Assembly (NCBI GenBank): GCA_022706625.1
Contig: JAKJCD010000125.1
Location: 1 to 5,366 of the forward strand
Length of the DNA: 5,366 bases
DNA from: Bacillota bacterium
GTDB lineage: Bacteria > Bacillota > Clostridia > Peptostreptococcales > Anaerovoracaceae
Reading direction: 5' to 3'
Positions 1 through 5,344 of the stretch are shown piece by piece; the first letter of the stretch is position 1, and each line of letters opens with the position of its first letter. A model generated the notes under the pieces. It saw nothing but the letters and a program-made list of their open reading frames with translations. It was not told the DNA's origin and made no database searches. Position numbers and translations under genes: made by a program.

Positions 1-378
1 TGGTGAGTAGGGCTTGATGTCCTCCGTAATCAGCATCATCGTGATAAATCGAGCATCGGACTTGTCCGTTTTAGTCTTTCTAAGGCTTTGACCTTTTCTG
101 AAAAGATTAGTGCTCAGTGGGTTTAAAACCACAGGATTGAGATTCTTAGCGAGAAGGAAATCAATCAGGTTGTTGCTGTAGTGACCGGTGGCCTCAAGTC
201 CTATTCGTATGTTTTGAGAAGAAGGGTTTGGTTCAAAGGAACGTATTGTTTCGTAGAGTTCGAGAAATCCGATCTTTGAATTTTGGATTGTAAATGCATC
301 ACGCAGTATTTCGCCATCCGAATTTGTGATGAAACAATCATGCTTGCTCTTTGCCACATCAATGCCAACATAAATCAT
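1..378 (-). CDS. IS110-family transposase, N-terminal part (runs off window)
   Basis: The minus strand is open for 126 codons from an ATG at 378-376 to the window edge, with no stop, so the C-terminal half (including the catalytic serine of the Tnp domain) is not visible. The protein begins MIYVGIDVAKSKHD and carries the RuvC-like DEDD residues of IS110 recombinases: D7 in GID, E62 in GLEATGHY, and D105 and D108 in TDKSDAR. The family moves DNA through a circular intermediate, with a structured bridge RNA pairing donor and target. The start is supported by an AAAGGAGA site five bases upstream. No frameshift or internal stop is present, so this end of the gene looks intact. Its non-coding leader lies on the 5' side, which suits the IS110 subgroup rather than IS1111. 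Family assignment is firm; activity cannot be judged from this part. Confidence 0.94.
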   Translation of the reverse strand, partial: MIYVGIDVAKSKHDCFITNSDGEILRDAFTIQNSKIGFLELYETIRSFEPNPSSQNIRIGLEATGHYSNNLIDFLLAKNLNPVVLNPLSTNLFRKGQSLRKTKTDKSDARFITMMLITEDIKPYSP

Positions 379-383
379 AATGG

Positions 384-391
384 TCTCCTTT
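384..391 (-). promoter_or_regulatory. Ribosome binding site of the IS110 transposase
   Basis: The minus strand reads AAAGGAGA, followed by five bases (CCATT) and then the ATG at 378. This fixes the transposase start and also marks the 3' limit of the non-coding leader. Confidence 0.8.
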
Positions 392-414
392 CAAGTTGTT
401 GTGACGCCATGTTT

Positions 415-614
415 CCACAGACCTGTTTGCTGAATGTAGCCTTGTTCCATATAAAACGTCATGCGTTATCTAACTAATCAACAAATAAGCAAACGGCTGT
501 GGTTAGAGCCTCCAAGAAAATAGTCTAAGCTATAGGTGATAGAACTAATCCACAGCGTCCATTCACATTATAGTTTAACACAAGAAATTGTGTAGAAAGG
601 AAAACGTATAATGT
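415..614 (-). ncRNA. Putative IS110 bridge RNA
   Basis: The leader of the transposase can form, in transcript order, three structures. The first is a 5' hairpin: ACACAA at 593-588, loop 587-584, TTGTGT at 583-578. The second is a target-loop candidate closed by GCTGTGG-A-TTAG (556-545) with CTAA-CCACAGC (506-496), containing internal-loop arms and an apical hairpin ATAG/CTAT at 533-530 and 523-520. The third is a donor-loop candidate closed by GTTTGCT (494-488) and AGCAAAC (431-425), with an apical hairpin AACG/CGTT at 467-464 and 458-455. Hairpin, target loop, donor loop is the architecture known for the IS621 bridge RNA, and the size (about 180-200 nt) is similar. The 5' end is inferred from the TATAAT at 626-621; the 3' end is uncertain. 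No covariation or expression data were available, so this is an inference from perfect pairings seen in the sequence and family knowledge. Confidence 0.66.
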
Positions 615-627
615 AATTTCATTATAC
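606..627. repeat. Perfect 8-bp inverted repeat at the element edge
   Basis: GTATAATG at 606-613 and CATTATAC at 620-627 form a perfect inverted repeat with a six-base spacer. Each strand carries TATAAT, at 607-612 on plus (pointing at pstA) and at 626-621 on minus (pointing into the element). No convincing -35 was found 16-18 bases upstream of the plus-strand box, so an outward promoter for pstA is only possible. The repeat could also be a transposase contact site or a small RNA hairpin. Confidence 0.6.
621..626 (-). promoter_or_regulatory. TATAAT -10 box at the element edge (half of a junction promoter)
   Basis: The minus strand reads TATAAT four to six bases inside the proposed left end. 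There is no matching -35 box in the flanking pstA sequence. In IS110 elements a strong promoter is assembled only in the excised circle, with the -35 from the right end and the -10 from the left end. This arrangement fits that model and would drive the bridge RNA and transposase. The right end is not visible, so the -35 half is unverified. Confidence 0.5.
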
Positions 628-630
628 AAG

Positions 631-636
631 GGTGAT
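631..636 (+). promoter_or_regulatory. pstA ribosome binding site, bordered by the element
   Basis: GGTGAT followed by three bases and ATG at 640 can pair with the ATCACC of the 16S rRNA 3' end. A full site would read GGAGGTGAT; here the bases before GGTGAT are ACAAG, which appear to come from the insertion sequence. The site is therefore truncated on its upstream side but probably still works. Confidence 0.65.
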
Positions 637-639
637 GTA

Positions 640-1467
640 ATGAATATACAACGCTTATTTGAACGCATTATGAGCTTTTTGACCTGGACAGCGGCATTGA
701 TGAGCATAGGTACACTAATCTATCTCGTCGGTTTCATCCTTGTCAAAGGGATTCCTTATATAAAGCCGTCGCTCTTTTCATTTACCTACAACAGTGAAAA
801 TGTGTCGCTTATGCCTGCCCTGATATCCACTGTGATGATGACGCTGCTCTCCCTCCTGATTGCGGTGCCCCTTGGTGTTTTTGCCGCCATATATCTTACG
901 GAATATGCCGGGCGAGGCAATAATGCCGTATCCGTCATCCGCATTACAGCAGAAACCCTTTCCGGCATTCCGTCCATAGTATATGGTCTTTTCGGGCTTC
1001 TGTTTTTCGTCACCTATCTGGGATGGGGCTTTTCATTGCTTGCAGGAGCGTTTACCCTCGCCATCATGATTTTGCCTCTGATCATGCGCTCCAGCGAAGA
1101 AGCGCTCAAGGCTGTGCCGGATATCTACCGGGAAGGCGCCTTTGGCCTTGGCGCAGGAAAGCTGCGTACAGTTTTTAAAATTGTTTTGCCATCGGCTATG
1201 CCGGGTATCTTTGCCGGGATCATCCTTGCTATCGGGCGGATTACAGGCGAAACTGCCGCACTTATCTATACAGCCGGAACGGTGGCTCAGATACCGGAGA
1301 ATCCAATGATGTCGGCGCGGACTCTGTCGGTTCATATGTACGCACTGTCCGGCGAGGGGCTGCATACCAACGAGGGCTACGCCACAGCTGTAGTGCTTTT
1401 GCTGGTGGTCGTGCTTATAAATACACTATCGGCTAAAATAGCAAGAAGGATTGGAGTGAGCGCATGA
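640..1467 (+). CDS. pstA: Phosphate ABC transporter permease PstA
   Basis: This is the second membrane subunit of the high-affinity phosphate importer PstSCAB. The 275-residue protein has the usual family length. Hydrophobic segments lie near residues 13-36, 60-86, 107-127, 131-150, 185-205 and 248-265, matching a six-helix permease. The cytoplasmic loop that contacts the ATPase is seen as REGAFGLGAGKLRTVFKIVLP at about 164-184. The family stretch GRITGETAAL follows. The start at 640 is preferred over a later ATG at 670 because GGTGAT lies three bases upstream and the N-terminal residues align with an intact first helix. The stop overlaps the pstB start by four bases (ATGA), indicating translational coupling. 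pstC, its normal upstream partner, is not seen because an insertion sequence ends ten bases before the start. Transcription of pstA and the genes after it therefore depends on read-through or a promoter inside the element. Confidence 0.95.
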   Translation: MNIQRLFERIMSFLTWTAALMSIGTLIYLVGFILVKGIPYIKPSLFSFTYNSENVSLMPALISTVMMTLLSLLIAVPLGVFAAIYLTEYAGRGNNAVSVIRITAETLSGIPSIVYGLFGLLFFVTYLGWGFSLLAGAFTLAIMILPLIMRSSEEALKAVPDIYREGAFGLGAGKLRTVFKIVLPSAMPGIFAGIILAIGRITGETAALIYTAGTVAQIPENPMMSARTLSVHMYALSGEGLHTNEGYATAVVLLLVVVLINTLSAKIARRIGVSA

Positions 1468-2213
1468 ACTGCTTTACGATAGAAAACCTCGATTTATATT
1501 ACGGTGCTTTTCAGGCGTTGAAAAGCATAAACCTTGCGATAGAAGAAGGAAGCATCACGGCGTTGATCGGCCCGTCCGGATGCGGCAAATCCACATTGCT
1601 TAAAACCCTCAACCGCATGAACGATTTAGTGGAAGGCTGTAAAATAGCCGGTAAGGTAAAACTTTTCGGTGAGGATATCTACGGCGGAATGGATATTAAC
1701 CTGCTGCGCAAACGCGTTGGGATGGTATTTCAAAAGCCAAACCCTTTTCCTATGAGCGTATACGACAACATCGCCTTCGGCCCGCGTACACATGGCATAA
1801 GGTCGAGGTACGCCCTTGATGAAATCGTAGAAGGATCCTTGCGAGGCGCAGCAATTTGGGACGAAGTAAAGGACCGGCTTAAAAAATCAGCTCTGGGATT
1901 TTCAGGCGGCCAGCAGCAGAGGCTTTGCATTGCCAGGGCGCTGGCTGTATCGCCGGAGGTGCTTTTGATGGACGAGCCCACAAGTGCTTTGGATCCTATT
2001 TCGACCGGAAAGATAGAAGAACTGATGCTGACTTTGAAAAAAGATTATAGTATAATAATCGTAACGCATAATATGCAGCAAGCCGCCAGAATCAGCGATA
2101 AAACGGCCTTCTTTCTTAACGGCGAAGCCATTGAATACAATGACACAGAGACTATATTCTCCATGCCGCAGGATAAGCGGACGGAGGACTACATTACAGG
2201 GAGGTTTGGATGA
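1464..2213 (+). CDS. pstB: Phosphate ABC transporter ATP-binding protein PstB
   Basis: This is the cytoplasmic ATPase that powers phosphate import through PstC and PstA. The 249-residue length is typical. Seen in order: Walker A GPSGCGKST at 36-44, the Q-loop Q90 in FQKPNPFPMS (a PstB hallmark), the ABC signature FSGGQQQRLCIARAL at about 146-160, Walker B LLLMDEP with D170 and E171, the D-loop SALDP at 174-178, and the switch histidine H202 in VTHNM. The signature begins with F instead of the more usual L, a conservative change next to the key SGGQ. The gene starts inside the pstA stop (ATGA at 1464-1467), with GGAG seven bases upstream, and ends overlapping phoU by four bases. All catalytic residues are present, so it should be active. 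Confidence 0.97.
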   Translation: MNCFTIENLDLYYGAFQALKSINLAIEEGSITALIGPSGCGKSTLLKTLNRMNDLVEGCKIAGKVKLFGEDIYGGMDINLLRKRVGMVFQKPNPFPMSVYDNIAFGPRTHGIRSRYALDEIVEGSLRGAAIWDEVKDRLKKSALGFSGGQQQRLCIARALAVSPEVLLMDEPTSALDPISTGKIEELMLTLKKDYSIIIVTHNMQQAARISDKTAFFLNGEAIEYNDTETIFSMPQDKRTEDYITGRFG

Positions 2214-2887
2214 TGAGAAGCCGCTTTGACGAACAGCTATCCTCTTTGAACAACAGCCTCATCGAAATGGGCGCCATGATAGAGAATGCCATCTCAAAGG
2301 CGACGAAAGCGCTTGTTGAGCAGGATGTTGCCCTTGCCGCCGAGGTGATGAACAGCGATAATATCATCGATGAAAAAGAAAAAGACATTGAGAGTCAATG
2401 CATGAAGCTGCTTTTAAGCCAGCAGCCTGTTGCCCGGGATCTGAGACAGATATCCACGGCGTTGAAGTTGATAACCGATATGGAACGAATTGGTGATCAG
2501 GCGGCGGATATATCCGAAATATGCGTCTATCTGGCGGACCAGGTTTATATTAAAAAACTTGAGCACATTCCCCAAATGGCAAATGCCACCATCAAAATGG
2601 TTACTGACAGCATAGACGCTTATGTCAGGAAGGATCTGGATCTTGCCGAAGCTGTCATCGAGTATGACGATGTTGTGGACGAGCTCTATGTGCAGATCAA
2701 GCAAGACTTGATCGCACTTGTTCACGAGGATGCGGAAAACGGGGAGCAGGCCTTCGACCTGATGCAGATTGCAAAGTATTACGAGCGCATAGGAGACCAT
2801 GCGACAAATATTGCCGAATGGGTAATCTATACCATCACAGGAAAGCACATCGATAAGCAGGTTTGCAGGAGGCAGTGCAGTGAATAA
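2210..2887 (+). CDS. phoU: Phosphate-specific transport system accessory protein PhoU
   Basis: PhoU is a cytoplasmic helical protein that links the state of the Pst transporter to the PhoR kinase and restrains the Pho response when phosphate is plentiful. The 225-residue protein shows the two-fold repeat of the family. Each half has the metal-binding acidic motif: ERIGDQAADI with E92 and D96, and ERIGDHATNI with E192 and D196. The conserved QQPVARDLR is at 71-79. It begins ATGATG; either ATG (2210 or 2213) is well placed after GGGAGG at 2199-2204. The first overlaps the pstB stop by four bases and is kept here. Its end overlaps phoB by eight bases. The position between transporter and two-component genes fits its role as connector. 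Confidence 0.96.
   Translation: MMRSRFDEQLSSLNNSLIEMGAMIENAISKATKALVEQDVALAAEVMNSDNIIDEKEKDIESQCMKLLLSQQPVARDLRQISTALKLITDMERIGDQAADISEICVYLADQVYIKKLEHIPQMANATIKMVTDSIDAYVRKDLDLAEAVIEYDDVVDELYVQIKQDLIALVHEDAENGEQAFDLMQIAKYYERIGDHATNIAEWVIYTITGKHIDKQVCRRQCSE
2867..2872 (+). promoter_or_regulatory. phoB ribosome binding site deciding a GTG start
   Basis: AGGAGG lies inside the end of phoU, seven bases before the GTG at 2880. It supports this GTG over any later start, because the receiver domain needs the residues NNIFVVEDD directly after it. Confidence 0.85.
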
Positions 2888-3557
2888 TATCTTCGTGGTT
2901 GAAGACGACGACAGCATTCGTGAAATGGTGATGTATGCCCTTGGTACGGCAGGATTTGAAACCTGCGGATTTTCTCATGGGGACGATATGTTTTCAGCTG
3001 CGGAAAGCGGCCTTCCGGCCCTTATCCTTCTGGATATCATGCTGCCCGGAAACGACGGCATCAGTATATTGAAAAAAATACGCCAAATGGATAAATACAA
3101 GCGGATTCCCGTCATTATGCTCACAGCCAGAAGCGGCGAATTGGACCGCATCAAAGGCTTGGATCTGGGGGCGGATGATTATATAACAAAACCCTTTTCA
3201 GTCATGGAGGTGATATCCCGGGTGAAAGCTGTGCTGCGCAGAACAGCACCGGACACAGAACCTTCTGAGGAGCTTGTGGCCGGCGCTGTCGTACTTAGTA
3301 AGGGAAAACGCACAGTAAGAACTGGCAGCGGTGAGATTCCGCTCACCTTCAAGGAGTTTGAATTGCTGCAATACCTGATGATAAATAAAGGCATGGTTCT
3401 GAGCCGTGACAGGCTAATTGAACAAGTTTGGGGCTTTGACTACAACGGCGAAAGCCGTACAGTGGATATGCATATCAAATCCTTGCGTCAAAAACTTGGC
3501 GAGGCCGGAGAGATAATAATAACAGTGCGTAATGTCGGTTATAAAATAGGAGGATAG
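2880..3557 (+). CDS. phoB: Phosphate-response OmpR/PhoB-type response regulator (PhoB/PhoP)
   Basis: This is a DNA-binding response regulator, expected to be phosphorylated by the PhoR encoded next to it and to bind promoters of phosphate-starvation genes. The 225 residues hold a receiver domain (about 2-118) and a winged-helix effector domain (about 130-225). Receiver residues are all present: acidic pair D9-D10, phosphoacceptor D52 in LLDIMLPG, T82 in MLTAR, and K104 in ITKPF. The effector has LTFKEFELLQYL, the recognition-helix region SRTVDMHIKSLRQKL and the wing VRNVGYKI. GTG is the start codon, overlapping the phoU stop by eight bases. Similarity alone cannot separate PhoB from Bacillus-type PhoP; the name rests on the pst-phoU context. 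No clear Pho box was found in the window. Confidence 0.93.
   Translation: MNNIFVVEDDDSIREMVMYALGTAGFETCGFSHGDDMFSAAESGLPALILLDIMLPGNDGISILKKIRQMDKYKRIPVIMLTARSGELDRIKGLDLGADDYITKPFSVMEVISRVKAVLRRTAPDTEPSEELVAGAVVLSKGKRTVRTGSGEIPLTFKEFELLQYLMINKGMVLSRDRLIEQVWGFDYNGESRTVDMHIKSLRQKLGEAGEIIITVRNVGYKIGG
3548..3553 (+). promoter_or_regulatory. phoR ribosome binding site deciding a TTG start
   Basis: AGGAGG overlaps the last codons of phoB and lies eight bases before the TTG at 3562. The next in-frame ATG falls inside the first membrane helix region, so TTG is the better start. Confidence 0.8.
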
Positions 3558-3561
3558 ATAT

Positions 3562-5196
3562 TTGAAAAAAGCAATATTCAGGCAGATGACACTGCTTGCT
3601 TCCCTGGGTATCATTCTTGCGTCCGCCGTGCTGTGCGGCATTTTTTATAACCAGCTGACGGAGCAGATGCGCATCGATATGCGAGGACGTACGCAAATAT
3701 TCATTAACGATGATTATAAAAGCGCCATTGACAATTTAAGCCTCGTCAATCCGGAGGAGGAGATGCGCATTACAATTGTTTCGCCCGGAGGAACTGTTTT
3801 ATTTGACAACATGGTGGAGCCTCGTGATTGGGAGAATCACCTTGGCCGGGAAGAAATTGAAGAAGCTCTTTCATCGGGCGAGGGAGAAAGCTGCCGTTTT
3901 TCAAGCACTCTGGATACGAAAACCTACTATTATGCTGTACGATTGGCAGATGGCTCCGTTCTAAGAACAGCTAAGACGATAAATAGTATGTGGCGTGTTT
4001 TTGCCGGCATTTTACCCGTAACCGGCGCTGTTATTTTGCTGTGCATAGCTGTCGCATATCTTGCCTCGGGCCGGCTTGCAAAAAGAGTTGTGGAGCCTAT
4101 CGGCCAGGTGGACCTGTCCGGCGAGCCAGATGTGCCATACGATGAACTGGCTCCTTTTGCGAAGGAGATTGCCGATCAGCGAAAGCAGATAAGGCAGGGC
4201 AGCCAAAAGCTAAGAGAAAGCATCGGCACGATCAATGCCATCATGGACAATATGGCAGAGGGCGTTGTACTGTTTGACCGGCGGGGAACAATTTTATCGC
4301 TGAACAAAAGTGCGGCAAGGATCTTTGATGCCGAAAGGCCGATGGAAGGGAGCAGCCCCTTGGAGCTGCTGCGCGATCTGGATTTTAATAAACAGTTAAA
4401 ACGGGCGCTGGAAGGCCGCAGGGGAGAGATGGCTTTCCATAAAGCGGATAGGGAATACCGGGTGATTATCAGCCCCGCAGAGGAAACAGGGGTGGTGGTA
4501 TTCTTTCTCGACATCACCGAAAGATCGGAAGCCGAAAGATTGCGCAGGGAGTTTTCCGCAAATGTTTCCCATGAACTCAAAACTCCGTTGACCAGTATAT
4601 ATGGAAATGCTGAAATGCTAAAATCAGGTGTTGTCAAGGATGATGACAAGCTGCTGTTTTACGGTAAAATCCTCGACGAAGCTTCGAGACTGATCGACTT
4701 GGTTGAAGATATCATGATGCTTTCGGAGTTGGACGAAGGCAAAACGCAGCAGGCGCATGATAGGGTCAACCTCTTTGATGTAGCATATGAGTGCATGGAC
4801 GCTCTTGCGCAAAAGGCTGAGAAGCATCATGTAACGGTAAAAGTCAAAGGCTCCGGCGTGATAACAGCCAATCGCGCCTTGATATACGAGATGTTTTACA
4901 ACCTGATAGACAATGGTATTAAATATAACAAGCTCGGCGGCGATGTCGAGGTGGCGATTTCACAGAAGGAAGAGAAAACGACCATTATCGTATCCGATAC
5001 CGGGATCGGAATATCCGCCGCAGACCGGGACAGAATTTTTGAGCGATTTTACCGCACCGACAAATCCCGCTCAAAAAAATCCGGCGGTACGGGTCTTGGC
5101 CTTGCAATTGTGAAGCATATTGTGATGGTACATGGCGGCAGTATACAAGTAACAAGCAATCAGGGTGAAGGAGTTCGATTTGAAATATCATTTTAA
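3562..5196 (+). CDS. phoR: Phosphate-sensing membrane histidine kinase PhoR
   Basis: This sensor kinase is expected to phosphorylate the adjacent response regulator when phosphate is scarce. The 544-residue protein has a membrane helix at about 10-29, an extracytoplasmic domain at about 31-142, and a second helix at about 146-168. A short degenerate HAMP-like linker (VVEPIGQVDL, then YDELAPFAKEI) follows, then a PAS domain at about 224-325. The HisKA domain has the phosphoacceptor H337 in SHELKTPLTS. The HATPase domain has an N box with N447 and N451, G1 box DTGIGIS from D479, F box RIFERFYRTD, and G2 box GGTGLGLAIV from G508. All catalytic motifs are intact. It starts with TTG four bases after the phoB stop. 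The name rests on domain order and the pst-phoU-phoB context; the domains alone would fit other PhoR/WalK-like kinases. Confidence 0.93.
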   Translation: MKKAIFRQMTLLASLGIILASAVLCGIFYNQLTEQMRIDMRGRTQIFINDDYKSAIDNLSLVNPEEEMRITIVSPGGTVLFDNMVEPRDWENHLGREEIEEALSSGEGESCRFSSTLDTKTYYYAVRLADGSVLRTAKTINSMWRVFAGILPVTGAVILLCIAVAYLASGRLAKRVVEPIGQVDLSGEPDVPYDELAPFAKEIADQRKQIRQGSQKLRESIGTINAIMDNMAEGVVLFDRRGTILSLNKSAARIFDAERPMEGSSPLELLRDLDFNKQLKRALEGRRGEMAFHKADREYRVIISPAEETGVVVFFLDITERSEAERLRREFSANVSHELKTPLTSIYGNAEMLKSGVVKDDDKLLFYGKILDEASRLIDLVEDIMMLSELDEGKTQQAHDRVNLFDVAYECMDALAQKAEKHHVTVKVKGSGVITANRALIYEMFYNLIDNGIKYNKLGGDVEVAISQKEEKTTIIVSDTGIGISAADRDRIFERFYRTDKSRSKKSGGTGLGLAIVKHIVMVHGGSIQVTSNQGEGVRFEISF

Positions 5197-5198
5197 TG

Positions 5199-5211
5199 GG
5201 TGCCGGGCACC
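5199..5211. repeat. 13-base palindrome GGTGCCGGGCACC just after phoR
   Basis: GGTGCC, one central G, then GGCACC form a perfect six-base stem beginning two bases after the phoR stop codon. The loop is too tight for an ordinary hairpin terminator and no T tract follows. Similar GTGCC/GGCAC palindromes are, from memory, scattered between genes in several Firmicutes; copy number here is unknown. Confidence 0.55.
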
Positions 5212-5227
5212 AAATACACCTCAGAAA

Positions 5228-5257
5228 TAGTTGCCCTGGGTTTTCGAAAGGCAACTA
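5228..5257. repeat. 8-bp inverted repeat hairpin
   Basis: TAGTTGCC at 5228-5235 and GGCAACTA at 5250-5257 pair perfectly around a 14-base loop. It could slow or end transcription after phoR, but there is no T run after the stem, so it is not called as a rho-independent terminator. Confidence 0.55.
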
Positions 5258-5258
5258 C

Positions 5259-5288
5259 CGCCCGCTGGCAATATAGCTCAGGCGGGCG
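5259..5288. repeat. GC-rich 7-bp inverted repeat hairpin
   Basis: CGCCCGC at 5259-5265 and GCGGGCG at 5282-5288 pair perfectly around a 16-base loop, one base after the previous repeat. The stem is strong, but again no T tract follows. Confidence 0.55.
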
Positions 5289-5299
5289 CTGCACACCGT

Positions 5300-5344
5300 G
5301 AATGTAAACCAAAACCCGGTCAAAGACAGATTGGGTTTACATTC
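5300..5344. repeat. 11-bp perfect inverted repeat with GGTCAAAG spacer
   Basis: GAATGTAAACC at 5300-5310 and GGTTTACATTC at 5334-5344 are exact reverse complements, with a 23-base spacer containing CCGGTCAAAG. Two further A-T pairs can form inside, past one mismatch. The pattern resembles end-repeat regions of insertion sequences (IS21-like ends often contain GGTCAAA-type repeats), but no transposase is in view, so it is recorded only as a repeat. Confidence 0.6.

Larger units (their letters stand above)
1..630 (-). mobile_element. IS110-family insertion sequence, left end (partial)
   Basis: The element consists of the transposase start plus about 250 bases of non-coding left end. It abuts the pstA ribosome binding site. 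IS110 elements usually lack long terminal inverted repeats, so the edge was placed by three observations. The chromosomal pstA site GGTGATGTAATG starts at 631. A TATAAT on the minus strand lies at 626-621, just inside the edge, as in the known junction promoters of circular IS110 forms. The six bases CCTTGT at 631-626 (minus) recur as the complement of the 3' arm of the proposed donor loop (CCTTGT at 439-444 on plus). The exact junction could be anywhere from 629 to 632, depending on which two bases are the core. The right end and second flank lie outside the window. Confidence 0.8.

Noticed and set aside
283..477. Plus-strand open frame of 64 codons.
   Set aside because: It lies antisense to the transposase start and the leader RNA, has no ribosome binding site and no recognisable protein.
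496..556. Target loop aimed at the 16S rRNA gene 3' end rather than at ribosome binding sites.
   Set aside because: ATCACCTCC fits both, but the guide bases outside that core do not continue into the usual 16S sequence, and the observed insertion is at a ribosome binding site. Not excluded for other copies.
549..580. Possible Pho box: TCCACA, TTCACA and TTAACA spaced at 13 bases upstream of pstA.
   Set aside because: Spacing is not the usual 11 bases, the first copy is poor, and the copies coincide with proposed bridge RNA stems inside the insertion sequence, not with native operon DNA.
2414..2917. Minus-strand open frame of 167 codons opposite phoU.
   Set aside because: It is antisense to an intact, fully motif-bearing phoU and its product resembles nothing; a shadow frame.
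4176..4649. Minus-strand open frame of 157 codons opposite phoR.
   Set aside because: It is antisense to the PAS and HisKA coding region, with a low-complexity serine-rich product and no start signals.
5228..5288. Rho-independent terminator of the pst-pho operon.
   Set aside because: Good stems are present, but neither is followed by a run of T on the plus strand or preceded by one suitable for the minus strand.
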